DNA of 64,000 nt from Pseudomonadales bacterium (GTDB taxonomy: Bacteria > Pseudomonadota > Gammaproteobacteria > Pseudomonadales > Azotimanducaceae). The notes beneath the pieces are model-generated. The model saw only the letters and a program-made list of their open reading frames with translations, was not told where the DNA came from and ran no database searches. Positions 42,994 to 52,029 of this stretch are shown in pieces (position 1 is the stretch's first letter; each line of letters begins with the position of its first letter). The stretch is from positions 1 to 64,000 of the forward strand of contig JAJDVW010000126.1 in the NCBI GenBank assembly GCA_022825925.1. The letters are read 5' to 3'. Both the position numbers and the translations under genes were made by a program.

Positions 42994-43448
42994 CAGGAGG
43001 CCTCCGCCACGCGCCAGAAGGGGATGTGGGTGTCCTCGTCCGCCTCGTCGAACTCGACGCGCACCAGCCCGCCGATCTCGATGGTCTCGGGGCGCTCGGC
43101 GTCGACACCGCGCAGGACCGTCAACATGCGGTCGCCTTCCGCCAGGTCGATGTAGGCGGTGACGTAGGGGACTTCCTTTGCCCATCCGCCGAAAGCGCGG
43201 TGCTGCACGGCGAACGTGTGGATGCGTCCCTCCCCGCTGGCCTCGATCCACTCGATCTCCGTCGCGTGGCAGAACGGGCAGATGAGGCGGGGATACCAGT
43301 GGACGCGGTTGCAGCTCGTGCACCGGGGCAGCATCAGCTTGCCTTCCTTCGCGCCGTCCCAGAATGGCTGGGTGTGCAGCCCCTTGGGGGGGATGGGTTT
43401 GTCGTAGGCCACGCTTGGGAATCCGTCGAGTGATGGGGCGGCGAACAT
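42993..43448 (-). CDS. DUF35 OB-fold protein with rubredoxin-like zinc ribbon
   Basis: The protein has about 151 residues. An N-terminal helix-hook is followed by the zinc ribbon (CTSCNRVHWYPRLICPFC, two CxxC) and then an OB fold (GRIHTFAVQHRAF, YVTAYIDLAEGDRMLTVLRG). Such proteins bind acyl-CoA and partner with thiolases or Ltp2-type aldolases. Its last base overlaps the thiolase start. The start is uncertain: ATG 43448 or a later GTG before AYDKPIPPKG. Confidence 0.85.
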   Translation of the reverse strand: MFAAPSLDGFPSVAYDKPIPPKGLHTQPFWDGAKEGKLMLPRCTSCNRVHWYPRLICPFCHATEIEWIEASGEGRIHTFAVQHRAFGGWAKEVPYVTAYIDLAEGDRMLTVLRGVDAERPETIEIGGLVRVEFDEADEDTHIPFWRVAEAS

Positions 43449-43580
43449 ACCATGCCGGCATCGCGGAGCGCAGGTCCGGGGCGCCACTTGTCCGGGGCAC
43501 CACTCAGCACTCAGGGCGAGGCGGCTGCGGACTGGGGTATGATTATTTCCTACCCCGCCCGTTGAACAGGATGGAACAGG

Positions 43581-43814
43581 ATGAAGGCCGTCAAGAAGAC
43601 TGTCTCGTTGCCTCCAGACCTAGCTCGTGCGGCAGAGCAGATAGCCCGCGCGGAAGGCAAGACGTTGAGCGGCGTCGTCCAGGACGCCCTGCGGGACGCA
43701 CGCGCCACACGTTTGCGCGAGGAACTGCAAGGCCTGCAGGGCTATTGGAGCAGGAAGGCGAAAGAGCAGGGGATCCTGAGCGAAGAAGACTTGGAGCGGT
43801 ACCTTCGGACGTGA
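43581..43814 (+). CDS. Ribbon-helix-helix antitoxin
   Basis: The protein has 77 residues. KKTVSLPPDLARAAEQIARA, then GKTLSGVVQDALRDA, is a CopG/ribbon-helix-helix DNA-binding domain; the tail (WSRKAKEQGILSEEDLERYL) would cap the toxin. The next gene, a PIN toxin, starts inside its stop codon (GTGA overlap). It is upstream and co-transcribed, so it is the antitoxin of a VapBC-like pair. Confidence 0.82.
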   Translation: MKAVKKTVSLPPDLARAAEQIARAEGKTLSGVVQDALRDARATRLREELQGLQGYWSRKAKEQGILSEEDLERYLRT

Positions 43815-44200
43815 AGGTGGTGTTCGATACGAATGTGCTCGTGTCCGCTCTCGCCCTTCCAGGCGGCCGAGGCGACGAGGCACTGCGAAGGGTCGTTGAC
43901 GGCGAAGACTCCCTCGCCCTGTCAAAGGCCGTTCTCGACGAACTCCTCTCCGTCCTCGCCCGGAAGTTCGACCATGATCGAGAGGCCCTGGCGCGCGTTG
44001 CCGTCTTTCTTTCGGAGGCGGCCGAGTTCGTCGAGCCGACGGAGCGGCTGGCCGTGCTTGCCGACGAACCCGACAATCGAATTCTGGAGTGCGCGCTCGC
44101 GGCCGGTGCGCAGCTTGTCGTGACCGGAGGTCGCGCGATGTTGGCGCAGGGAGACTACCGAGGCATCCTCATTGTCTCTTTGAGCAGCTATCTCGCCTGA
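43811..44200 (+). CDS. PIN-domain toxin with an altered last acidic site
   Basis: The protein has 129 residues: VVFDTNVLVSALALPGG (first Asp), VLDELLSVLARKF (Glu), DEPDNRILECALAAGAQLVV (Asp). The usual last motif TGDxxLL reads TGGRAML, so the aspartate is replaced by glycine. This subfamily (putative toxin-antitoxin PIN protein) cleaves RNA in a Mg-dependent way; loss of that residue may weaken it. GTG 43811 overlaps the antitoxin stop by 4 nt. Confidence 0.8.
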   Translation: MKVVFDTNVLVSALALPGGRGDEALRRVVDGEDSLALSKAVLDELLSVLARKFDHDREALARVAVFLSEAAEFVEPTERLAVLADEPDNRILECALAAGAQLVVTGGRAMLAQGDYRGILIVSLSSYLA

Positions 44201-44214
44201 ATCCAGTTCGGGCG

Positions 44215-45045
44215 TCAACCTCCGAGGTGCTCCAGCACGGCCTGGTTCCACGCGTCCGGAAACTCGAAGTACGGCGAGTGACCTGCGTCCGGAATCTCCA
44301 CCAGACGACTCGTCGGCAGTTCCGCGTCCAGCATCCGCATCATCTCCGGCGGGAAGATCCAGTCGTGGGGTCCCGTAACGATGAGGATCGGTACCGTGGT
44401 CTGCCTGGCCGCCTCGAGATCCCAGCCGGCGTCGAACAGCCGCTCGCCAAGGTCGGTCGGAGGCCTGGGCGGCGCGAGGCGGCTGAGCTGGCGGTACTGG
44501 AACGCCCGAGCGGGGTCCGCGATGTCGGAGGGCCGGCCTCGTGACTGCCGCTCCTGGATCCGCTCGGCGGTCATCAACTCGTCCATCGCTTCGGTGGTGA
44601 GGCCGCCGTAGGTGTTGGCCAGCGTCAGCGAGAGCGTCCGTTCGGGGTGGCGCAGCGCGAACCCTGCGACCGCCCAACCGCCCATCGACTGGCCAATGAC
44701 GTGGGCCTTCTCGATGCCGAGATGGTCGAGCAGGCGGCGGAGGTCGTCGACGGCCGTGCTCGGATCGCCGGCGCGGCCCGCGGTGTCCGTGGACCTGCCC
44801 CAGCCGCGCTGATCCCAGGTGACGACGCGGTATTGCTCCGCGAGGACGGGCGTCTGGTGCATCCAGATGGCATGGCTGCCACCGGCCCCGTGGGACAGGA
44901 CCACGGCGTCGCCGCTGCCGGTGCTCTCGTAGTAGATATGCTCGTTGCCGAAGACGGCGAAGCCGGCGTCGGTCTCGGGTACCTGGGCCGCGGCGCCGGC
45001 GGCCAGCAGGGCCGTGGCGATGACGTAGAGTGCTGTTCTGCGCAT
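44215..45045 (-). CDS. Secreted alpha/beta hydrolase
   Basis: The protein has 276 residues. The signal peptide (ALYVIATALLAAGAAAQ) is followed by SHGAGGSHAIWMHQTP (oxyanion), the nucleophile elbow GQSMGGW (Ser), and the His in DAGHSPYFEFPDAW. It is probably a periplasmic esterase, lactonase or C-C hydrolase. It lies 20 bp downstream of the first EstB-like gene on the same strand, so the three hydrolases at 44.2-47.8 kb may form one operon. Confidence 0.85.
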   Translation of the reverse strand: MRRTALYVIATALLAAGAAAQVPETDAGFAVFGNEHIYYESTGSGDAVVLSHGAGGSHAIWMHQTPVLAEQYRVVTWDQRGWGRSTDTAGRAGDPSTAVDDLRRLLDHLGIEKAHVIGQSMGGWAVAGFALRHPERTLSLTLANTYGGLTTEAMDELMTAERIQERQSRGRPSDIADPARAFQYRQLSRLAPPRPPTDLGERLFDAGWDLEAARQTTVPILIVTGPHDWIFPPEMMRMLDAELPTSRLVEIPDAGHSPYFEFPDAWNQAVLEHLGG

Positions 45046-45065
45046 GGGAGGTTCCTTCGCGCCGG

Positions 45066-46394
45066 TCAGTCGACGATGGCCTGGTAGGTCAGCAGTTGCA
45101 TGAGGTCGCGGACCGGGTAGGTGCCGTCCGGCAGCAACTGCGTGTGCACGATGCCGACCAGGTCCTCCTCGTAGTCCACCCAGAAGTGGGTCGTTGCCGC
45201 CCCGCCCCAGGCGAACGTGCCCTTCGAGACCGGCAGTCCGGACGTCGCCGGGTTCGTGACGACCGACCCGGTGATGCCGAAGCCGACGCCCCAGGCCCGG
45301 TCCCCCGCGCCCAGCATGCCGAACAGGGTGGTCATCGGGTCGTCCGGGAAGTTCGGCGTCAGGTGGTTGGACGTCATGAACTCGACGGTCCTGCGGCCGA
45401 GCAGGCGCTTGCCCCCGTACTCGCCCTTGTTGGCGAGCATCTGGGCGAACCTGAGGTAGTCGCCGACCGTGCCGACCAGGCCCCCACCCCCCATCTCGAC
45501 CGCGGGCGGTCGTCGGTAGGAGCTGGTTTCGGGCGCGTCCGCGAGCTGCATCCCTCCGTCCCCGGTCGGTGTGTAGTTGGCGGCGAAGCGGTCGAGCTTG
45601 TCATCCGGCACGTGGAAGCCGGTATCCACCATGCCGAGGGGATCGAAGATGCGCTGCTGCAGGAACTCCCCGAAAGACATGCCGGAGACCACTTCCACCA
45701 GCCGGCCGAGCACGTCCATGCCGACGCTGTAGTGCCACTCGGTGCCGGGCTGAGCCACGAGGGGCAGCTCGGCGAGGGCCGCGACCCATGCCTCGAGGCT
45801 GTCGGGGGGCGAGGTCTCACTGGGTGCATCCAGCACGTCCGCGTACATCTTCCCGACGGGCGTCGGGAAAAAGCCGTAGGTGAGTCCCGCGGTGTGGGTC
45901 GCCAGTTGCTGGATGGTGATTGGCGACGCCGGTTCGGTCTGGATCTCGCCGTCCCGCTCTCCGAGGTAGACCTCCATCTCCGCGAATTCCGGCAGGTACT
46001 TCGCGATCGGATCGGTCAGCAGGAAGTGCCCCTCCTCGAAGAGCATCATCACGGCGGCGCCGGTGACGGGCTTGGTCTGCGAGTAGAGGCGGAATATGGT
46101 GTCCCGCTCCATCGGGAGCCCGGCCTCGACGTTGCGCAGGCCGGCCGCCTCGAAGTGCACGACTTTCCCGCGCCGGGCGACGAGGGAGACCGTTCCCGGA
46201 ATATGGCCGGCGTCGATCAGCCGGCCGAGGCCCTTGCCGATCCGCTGCAGGCGCTCGCTCGACATGCCGACGCTCTCGGGTTCGGCCATCGGCATGCCGC
46301 CGGCGTCGGCGCGGGCGGTCGGCGTGGTCGCAAGCGCCGCGAGCAGCGTCGCGCCCAGCCACGCGAGGCTCGCGCAGGTGTGTCGGTCCGTCAT
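45066..46394 (-). CDS. EstB-like serine hydrolase (class C beta-lactamase family), copy A
   Basis: The protein has 442 residues with a signal peptide. The SxxK motif is SQTK (in FRLYSQTKPVTGA) and the Tyr base sits in YSVGMDVLGRL, as in esterase EstB rather than true AmpC (no YxN). HTAGLTYGFFPTP and WGGAATTHFWVD also match. It probably hydrolyses esters or lactones in the periplasm. It is a close paralogue of the next gene upstream, 16 bp away, hence a tandem duplication. Confidence 0.88.
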   Translation of the reverse strand: MTDRHTCASLAWLGATLLAALATTPTARADAGGMPMAEPESVGMSSERLQRIGKGLGRLIDAGHIPGTVSLVARRGKVVHFEAAGLRNVEAGLPMERDTIFRLYSQTKPVTGAAVMMLFEEGHFLLTDPIAKYLPEFAEMEVYLGERDGEIQTEPASPITIQQLATHTAGLTYGFFPTPVGKMYADVLDAPSETSPPDSLEAWVAALAELPLVAQPGTEWHYSVGMDVLGRLVEVVSGMSFGEFLQQRIFDPLGMVDTGFHVPDDKLDRFAANYTPTGDGGMQLADAPETSSYRRPPAVEMGGGGLVGTVGDYLRFAQMLANKGEYGGKRLLGRRTVEFMTSNHLTPNFPDDPMTTLFGMLGAGDRAWGVGFGITGSVVTNPATSGLPVSKGTFAWGGAATTHFWVDYEEDLVGIVHTQLLPDGTYPVRDLMQLLTYQAIVD

Positions 46395-46410
46395 GTTTCG
46401 TTCCCGGGGT

Positions 46411-47766
46411 TCAGTCGATGATGGCCTGGTAGGTGAGCTGCTGCATGAGCTCCCGCACCGGGTACGTCCCGCTGGGCGTGAGCTGGGTGTGCACGATGCC
46501 GACGATCTCCTCCTCGTGGTCGACCCAGAATCCCGTGGTGGCGGCGCCGCCCCAGCCGAAGGTCCCCGTCGAGACCGGCAGGCCCGAGGTGGCGGGATTC
46601 GTCACGACCGAGCCGGTGATCCCGAAACCCATGCCCCACTGCCGGGCCGACGCCCCCAACTGGCTCCGCAGCGACGTCATGGGATCGTCGGGAAACAGGG
46701 GCGTCAGGTGGTTGGCCGTCATGAATTCCACGGTCCTCCTGCCGAGGATGCGCGTGCCCTGGAACTCCCCCTTGTTCACGAGCATCTGCGCGAACTTGAA
46801 ATAGTCCCCGACGGTGCCGACGAGGCCCGCTCCGCCCATCTCCAGGGCGGGAGGTTCGCGGTAGGCGCTGGTTTCGGGATCGTCGATCAGCGTCATGCCG
46901 CCGCCTTCGGCGGGGCCGTAGTTCGCCGCGAAGCGCGCGACCTTGGAGTCGGGGACGTAGAAGCCCGTGTCGGGCATCCCGAGCGGGTCGAAAAGGCGTG
47001 CGCGCAGGAACTCTCCGAAGGACATCCCGGACACGGCCTCCACCAGGCGCCCGAGCACGTCCATGCCGACGCTGTAGTGCCACTCGGTCCCCGGCTGGGC
47101 GACCAGCGGCACGGTTCCCAGCCGCTCGCTCCACTCCTTGAGCGAGGCGGGCGGAGCCACGGTCTCGTCTTCCCCCTCGATGGGCAGCGGCGTGCCGGTC
47201 GCGACCACGCCCTTCTCGGTGTACATCTTCCCGACAGGCGTCGGGATGAACCCATAGGTGAGCCCCGAGGTGTGTGTCGCGAGCTGCTGGATCGTGATGG
47301 GTCCGGCCGGCTCGGTGACGATCTCTCCGTCCTGCTCACCCAGGTAGACCTCCATGTCGGCCAATTCCGGCAGGTACTTCGACACCGGGTCGGTCATCAG
47401 GAAGTGCCCCTCCTCGAAGAGGATCATGACCGCGGCGCCGGTGACGACCTTGCTCTGCGAGTAGAGCCGGAAGATCGTGTCGTGCTCCATCGGCAGTCCG
47501 GCATCCACGTTGCGCAGGCCGTTCGTCTCGAAGTGCACGACCTTGCCGCGTCGGGCCACGAGACTGACGGTGCCGGGGATCTTCCCGTCGTCGATCATCC
47601 GGCGCATGCCTTCGCCGATGCGCAGGAGGCGCTCGCTCGACATGCCGACGCTCTCCGGCTCCGCCATGGGCATCGGACTGGCGTTCGCGAACGCGGCCGG
47701 CGCCGCCAGGGCGGCGAGCGCCGCGACAGCGACGGCGAGGAAGCGGATTCGATGTTGCAGGTGCAT
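46411..47766 (-). CDS. EstB-like serine hydrolase (class C beta-lactamase family), copy B
   Basis: The protein has 451 residues, with a signal peptide (LAVAVAALAALAAPAAFA) and then MAEPESVGMSSERLLRIGEG. SxxK is SQSK, the Tyr base YSVGMDVLGRL, and the C-terminus WGGAATTGFWVDHEEEIVGI. It aligns along its whole length with copy A; it differs by a short insertion around GVVATGTPLPIEGEDETVAP, which suggests changed substrate access. ATG 47766 has AAGGAGGGG upstream. Confidence 0.88.
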   Translation of the reverse strand: MHLQHRIRFLAVAVAALAALAAPAAFANASPMPMAEPESVGMSSERLLRIGEGMRRMIDDGKIPGTVSLVARRGKVVHFETNGLRNVDAGLPMEHDTIFRLYSQSKVVTGAAVMILFEEGHFLMTDPVSKYLPELADMEVYLGEQDGEIVTEPAGPITIQQLATHTSGLTYGFIPTPVGKMYTEKGVVATGTPLPIEGEDETVAPPASLKEWSERLGTVPLVAQPGTEWHYSVGMDVLGRLVEAVSGMSFGEFLRARLFDPLGMPDTGFYVPDSKVARFAANYGPAEGGGMTLIDDPETSAYREPPALEMGGAGLVGTVGDYFKFAQMLVNKGEFQGTRILGRRTVEFMTANHLTPLFPDDPMTSLRSQLGASARQWGMGFGITGSVVTNPATSGLPVSTGTFGWGGAATTGFWVDHEEEIVGIVHTQLTPSGTYPVRELMQQLTYQAIID

Positions 47767-47807
47767 TCCATTCCCCTCCTTTTGCGTGTTGACTTGGGTG
47801 TTGACGC

Positions 47808-49235
47808 TCAGGCCATCCACTCGGCGACCTTCGATCCTACCGTGTACACGGCGAAGCTGATGTAGGTGGCGGCGCCGATCGACACCATGACGATGTTAAC
47901 CGGCCTCGGACGAATGGCCACCGGCAGGTGGCGCAGGTTCATGTACAGCACCATCGGGACGTAGGACGCCATGGAGAAGCCGGCGATCGTGGCGCTGATG
48001 AAGAAGAAGTCGAGGGCGGTGATGTCGAAGGCCCCGAAGACCCAGGTCGCTGCGACACCGATCGTGGAGAGGCCGAGGGCGAACCCGAAGTACAGCCTGT
48101 TCGCGGCGAAGCGGTGGGCGAACGGGAAGTTGGTGTGCAGCAGGTCCACCCAGAGCCGTACGCCGCCGTCGAGCCCGGTGAGCACGCTCGAGAAGAGCGC
48201 CGCGATGCCGATGATCAGGAAGAGCTGTCGTCCGCCGACGCCCATCGTCCCTTCGAGGATGATGGCGAGGTCCCAGACGAGCTGGCTCTCCTGGGGAACG
48301 ATGCCCAGCGGGTGCAGCACGACGAGCGCCCCGAACATGAACAGGAACATCGTGAACGTGTTGGCGAGCCAGAAGTACGCGACGCTGTCCTGCACGACGA
48401 ACCGGAACCATGCGCGGAAGCGGGACACGTTCTCCGCCGTCGCCGGGAACCGGTAGCCGATCTCGCTGTCGCCGCGCTGCGCCTCGCGCAGGGGATTCAG
48501 GAGCACGGGAATGCGCGCGCCCATGCCGATGTTCTTGTCGCGCAGGTAGTACGCGTAGTAGAGGTTCCCGACCCCGCCCGCGCCCGCGAACACGAAGGCG
48601 CCGAAGAACCGGTTGAACGTGAACTCCTCGTCGAGGCTGATGTGCCCGACGTTCGCCACGCCCTTGAGCATCGTCCACACGTCGCCGAGCGTCCCGACGC
48701 TGAGGGCCACCACGAGCAGGCCGCCGACGATCACGAGCACCATGAAGATGATCGAGCGCTCTACGGACGCATAGATGCGTTTCGGCCCGAACACGATGGC
48801 GAGTGCGAGCGCGAAGACGAGCGCGGTCCACGCCCAGTCTGGTCCCGGTCCGTCGGTGCCGAAGAACAGGATCTTGATGGAGGTCCCCGCCGCGAGCCCC
48901 CAGCCCGGGAGGAACGCGCCGACGAAGAGCAGGGTCAGGAAGAAGAACACCCAGAAGCGGGACATCCGGGCGAAGCCGGTGAAGGCGCTCTCGCCGGTGG
49001 CGACGGCCCAGCGGCCGATCTCGATGTTGATCCAGAGCTGCAGGAACACCCCGAGGGCGGCCGCCCACATCATCTCGGCGCCGAACTTCGCGGTGATCCA
49101 CGGCCAGAGGATGAGTTCTCCCGAACCGACGGCCATGCCGACCATGACGGCGCCCGGACCGGTCATCTTCCAGAAGCCCGCTTCGCGCTCCGGCATGTCG
49201 GCGGAGCGCAGCGACGGGATGTCGATCATCTGCAT
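47808..49235 (-). CDS. Nramp-family transporter lacking the canonical metal motifs
   Basis: The protein has 475 residues and about eleven helices. Helix 1 reads MTGPGAVMVGMAVGSGELIL where true Nramps have DPGN, and helix 6 reads GAFVFAGAGGVGNLYYAYYL where Nramps have MPH. The overall LeuT-like layout matches Nramp-related proteins. It might carry a different ion or a small organic substrate. ATG 49235 precedes IDIPSLRSADMPEREAGFW. It is divergent from the GMC oxidoreductase. Confidence 0.8.
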   Translation of the reverse strand: MQMIDIPSLRSADMPEREAGFWKMTGPGAVMVGMAVGSGELILWPWITAKFGAEMMWAAALGVFLQLWINIEIGRWAVATGESAFTGFARMSRFWVFFFLTLLFVGAFLPGWGLAAGTSIKILFFGTDGPGPDWAWTALVFALALAIVFGPKRIYASVERSIIFMVLVIVGGLLVVALSVGTLGDVWTMLKGVANVGHISLDEEFTFNRFFGAFVFAGAGGVGNLYYAYYLRDKNIGMGARIPVLLNPLREAQRGDSEIGYRFPATAENVSRFRAWFRFVVQDSVAYFWLANTFTMFLFMFGALVVLHPLGIVPQESQLVWDLAIILEGTMGVGGRQLFLIIGIAALFSSVLTGLDGGVRLWVDLLHTNFPFAHRFAANRLYFGFALGLSTIGVAATWVFGAFDITALDFFFISATIAGFSMASYVPMVLYMNLRHLPVAIRPRPVNIVMVSIGAATYISFAVYTVGSKVAEWMA

Positions 49236-49338
49236 CGAAGGACGGTCCCGGGCAGGTACGGGGGAACGGCGGTGCCGCCCGTCTAGCATACCGCGACGCC
49301 GGAACGTATCTTCTGGGACGGCAGAAACGGGAGGGTTC

Positions 49339-50946
49339 GTGGAAGAGTTCGACTACATCGTCGTGGGTGCGGGATCCGCCGGCTGCGTGCTGGCGAACCG
49401 GCTGAGCGCGGATCTGGCAAACAGTGTGCTGCTTCTCGAAGCCGGAGGCCGGGACTGGAGCCCGCTCATCCATGTCCCGGTCGGCTTCTGGAAGATGATC
49501 GACCGGCCGAGCGTGAACTGGTGCTTCGACACCGAACCGGAGCCCGGCACGGACAACCGGCGCATCCCCATTCCGCGCGGCAAGGTGCTCGGGGGGTCGA
49601 GTTCGATCAACGGCATGCTCTACGTCAGGGGCCAGGCGTTCGACTACGACACCTGGGCGCAGCTCGGCAACCGCGGGTGGTCGTACGACGAGGTGCTGCC
49701 GTTCTTCAAGCGCTCCGAGCGCTTCGAGCGGGGCGGAAACGAGTTCCGGGGCGATGGCGGCGAGCTGAACGTCGCCGACATGATCGAGCGTCACCCGCTC
49801 CTCGACGCGTTCGTCGAGGCGGGCGGCGAGATCGGTTACGCGAAGAATCCCGACTACAACGGGGCGTCCCAGGAGGGTTTCGGCTACTACCAGGTGACCC
49901 AGCAGCGCGGGCGCCGGCACAGTACGGCGCGCGCCTTCCTGAACCCGGCCCGGGGACGGTCGAACCTGACCATCCGCACGCGGGCGCTGACGCACGCGGT
50001 GGTGTGCGAAGGCGGCCGCGCCGTCGGCGTGCGCTATGGCGGGGCGGGTCGTTCCAACGGGGGGAACGCCGTCGAAGTCCGGGCGCGCAGGGAGGTCGTC
50101 CTGGCCGCCGGCGCGGTCCAGTCGCCGCAGTTGCTCGAACTGTCGGGGATCGGGCAGCCGGACCTGCTCCGCGAACACGGCATCCCGGTCGTCCACGAGT
50201 TGCCCGGCGTGGGCGAGAACTACCGGGATCACTACGCGAGCGGCGTCGCATGGCGCGTCAAGGGCGCCCGTACGCTCAACGAGGAGACCCGCGGGGCGCG
50301 TTTCGCGGTGGCGGCGCTGAAGTACGCGGCCGCGCGCCGGGGCGCGTTCACCTATACGGCCGGCATCGCGCACGGCTTCGTGCGCACGCGCCCCGAGCTC
50401 GAGACCCCGGACGTGCAGTTCCACTTCGCCCACGCGAGTTACGCGGCCGGCAAGCGCGGCACGCTCGAGAAGGAACCGGGGATGATGCTGTCGGTGTGCC
50501 AGCTCCGTCCGGAGAGCCGCGGGTCCATCCATATCCGCGGCGCGGATCCGACCGCGCCGCCGGCGATCCGTCCCAACTTCCTGAGCGAACGCGTGGATCG
50601 GGATGCGCTCGTCGGAGGGATCAACATCGCCCGGCGCGTGGGGGAAGCGCCGGCGCTCGCGCGCTACCGGGACCACGAGATCCTCCCGGGGCCGGACGTG
50701 CGGACCGACGACGAGATCCTGGGTTTCTGCCGCCGCTCGGGGAGCACGGTGTTCCACCCGATCGGCACCTGCAAGATGGGCAGCGACCCACAGGCCGTGG
50801 TCGACGAACGGCTGCGGGTCAGGGGCGTCGAAGGCCTGCGGGTGGCGGACGCGTCGATCATGCCCACGCTCGTGTCGGGCAACACCAACGCCCCCGCGAT
50901 CATGATCGGCGAGAAGGGCGCGGCGATGATCCTGGAAGACGACTGA
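49339..50946 (+). CDS. GMC-family FAD oxidoreductase (choline/alcohol dehydrogenase-like)
   Basis: The protein has 535 residues. The FAD motif FDYIVVGAGSAGCVLANRLS is at the N-terminus; GMC signature 1 lies around GKVLGGSSSINGMLYVRGQA and signature 2 around GAVQSPQLLELSGIG. The C-terminal active-site His and Asn are in TVFHPIGTCKMG and GNTNAPAIM. It oxidises a primary or secondary alcohol to an aldehyde or ketone. The GTG start at 49339 follows GGGAGG. It is two bases upstream of dsbB. Confidence 0.92.
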   Translation: MEEFDYIVVGAGSAGCVLANRLSADLANSVLLLEAGGRDWSPLIHVPVGFWKMIDRPSVNWCFDTEPEPGTDNRRIPIPRGKVLGGSSSINGMLYVRGQAFDYDTWAQLGNRGWSYDEVLPFFKRSERFERGGNEFRGDGGELNVADMIERHPLLDAFVEAGGEIGYAKNPDYNGASQEGFGYYQVTQQRGRRHSTARAFLNPARGRSNLTIRTRALTHAVVCEGGRAVGVRYGGAGRSNGGNAVEVRARREVVLAAGAVQSPQLLELSGIGQPDLLREHGIPVVHELPGVGENYRDHYASGVAWRVKGARTLNEETRGARFAVAALKYAAARRGAFTYTAGIAHGFVRTRPELETPDVQFHFAHASYAAGKRGTLEKEPGMMLSVCQLRPESRGSIHIRGADPTAPPAIRPNFLSERVDRDALVGGINIARRVGEAPALARYRDHEILPGPDVRTDDEILGFCRRSGSTVFHPIGTCKMGSDPQAVVDERLRVRGVEGLRVADASIMPTLVSGNTNAPAIMIGEKGAAMILEDD

Positions 50947-50948
50947 CC

Positions 50949-51428
50949 GTGGACTGGACGAAGACGACCTGGGGACTCCTGGTCACCGCCTGGACGGCCG
51001 CCATGCTGGTATTCGCGGCCGTCCTCGAGCACGGCTTCGACATGGCCCCCTGCGCGCTGTGCCTCATGCAGCGTTTCTGGTTCGTGGTGGCCGGCCTCGT
51101 CGCGCTGGGCGGCATCGCGCACAACCCGCGCCTCGGCATCTATCCGCTCGTGACGATCGTCGCGGCGCTGGTCGGCGGGGGCTTCTCCGTCCGTCAGCTC
51201 TGGGTCGAGAGCCTGCCCCCGGGCGAAGCGCCTGCCTGCGGCGCGGGCATCGACTACCTGATCGACGCCGGCATGGCCGGCGAGGCGTTGCGCGCGATGA
51301 CGCTGGGCACGTCGGATTGCGCGGCGACCCCGCCATTGCTGGGGCTCTCCCTCGCGGTGTGGGCCCTCCTGGGATTCGCGGGCGTCGTGGCGGGCGCCGT
51401 CATGCAATGGCGCGCACGGTCGGCCTGA
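50949..51428 (+). CDS. dsbB: Disulfide bond formation protein B
   Basis: The protein has 159 residues and four predicted transmembrane helices. The first Cys pair CALC lies in FDMAPCALCLMQRFW, and the second pair in the periplasmic loop (APACGAGIDYL and TSDCAATP). It re-oxidises DsbA and passes electrons to quinone. The GTG start two bases after the GMC stop implies coupling. It is convergent with acpH. Confidence 0.9.
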   Translation: MDWTKTTWGLLVTAWTAAMLVFAAVLEHGFDMAPCALCLMQRFWFVVAGLVALGGIAHNPRLGIYPLVTIVAALVGGGFSVRQLWVESLPPGEAPACGAGIDYLIDAGMAGEALRAMTLGTSDCAATPPLLGLSLAVWALLGFAGVVAGAVMQWRARSA

Positions 51429-51435
51429 CGCGCGG

Positions 51436-52029
51436 TCACCCGTAGCCGGCTTCTTCCTTCCAGGTGTCGACCGCGGATCGAAGCTCCGGGAAGTAACCGT
51501 CGAAATCGTCCATCAGGGCCGATAGCTCCCCACCGACAAGCCCGTCCAGCTTCGGGGCCAGGTGCGCGTGCCGCAGGCGCTCGAGAACGTACTCCATCGC
51601 CCGCACGGCCGTCTCCGGTTCGAGGTAGCGGACGAAGAGGTCGACCTCCCGCATGCGGCGGAAGAAGCGCCGGCCGGAGTCCGGCAGGTAGGCGGCGTAA
51701 CCGTCGATGGCCTCGTAGGCCGATGCGGAGAACGTCGCCAGGTCCCCGTGCCCGTGGCGGTTCCACCGGGTGGCGAGACAGTGGTCGCCGAGAATGTCCA
51801 GGAGCACGGGCGCGACGCGACGCAGCTCCGGGTCGAGGCGGCCCACGCTGGTGCGGATTCCCGGCAGCCGATTGCTCACGGCGTCCACCCGGCGATGCAG
51901 GCGCACCCCGGCCTGCAGTTCCGCGGGCAGCGTCTCCGGCACCGGCCCCTTGACGAAGTCCCCGATGAAGCCGCCGGCCATGAGGGCCTCGTGGGGGTGA
52001 CCGAGCAGGCAGTGCGCGAGGAAGTTCAC
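51436..52029 (-). CDS. acpH: Acyl-carrier-protein phosphodiesterase (AcpH family)
   Basis: The protein has 197 residues. VNFLAHCLLGHP at the start and GFIGDFVKG, LHRRVDAVSN and LGDHCLATRWNRHG carry the conserved His/Asp residues of the HD-like ACP phosphodiesterase family (DUF479), which removes 4'-phosphopantetheine from ACP. The GTG start overlaps the gshA stop (GTGA), so it is translated by coupling. The length matches E. coli AcpH. Confidence 0.87.
   Translation of the reverse strand: MNFLAHCLLGHPHEALMAGGFIGDFVKGPVPETLPAELQAGVRLHRRVDAVSNRLPGIRTSVGRLDPELRRVAPVLLDILGDHCLATRWNRHGHGDLATFSASAYEAIDGYAAYLPDSGRRFFRRMREVDLFVRYLEPETAVRAMEYVLERLRHAHLAPKLDGLVGGELSALMDDFDGYFPELRSAVDTWKEEAGYG

Noticed and set aside
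47896-50757. A 953-codon minus-strand frame
   Set aside because: It runs across the Nramp-like gene in another frame and antisense to the GMC gene; composition is that of a shadow.
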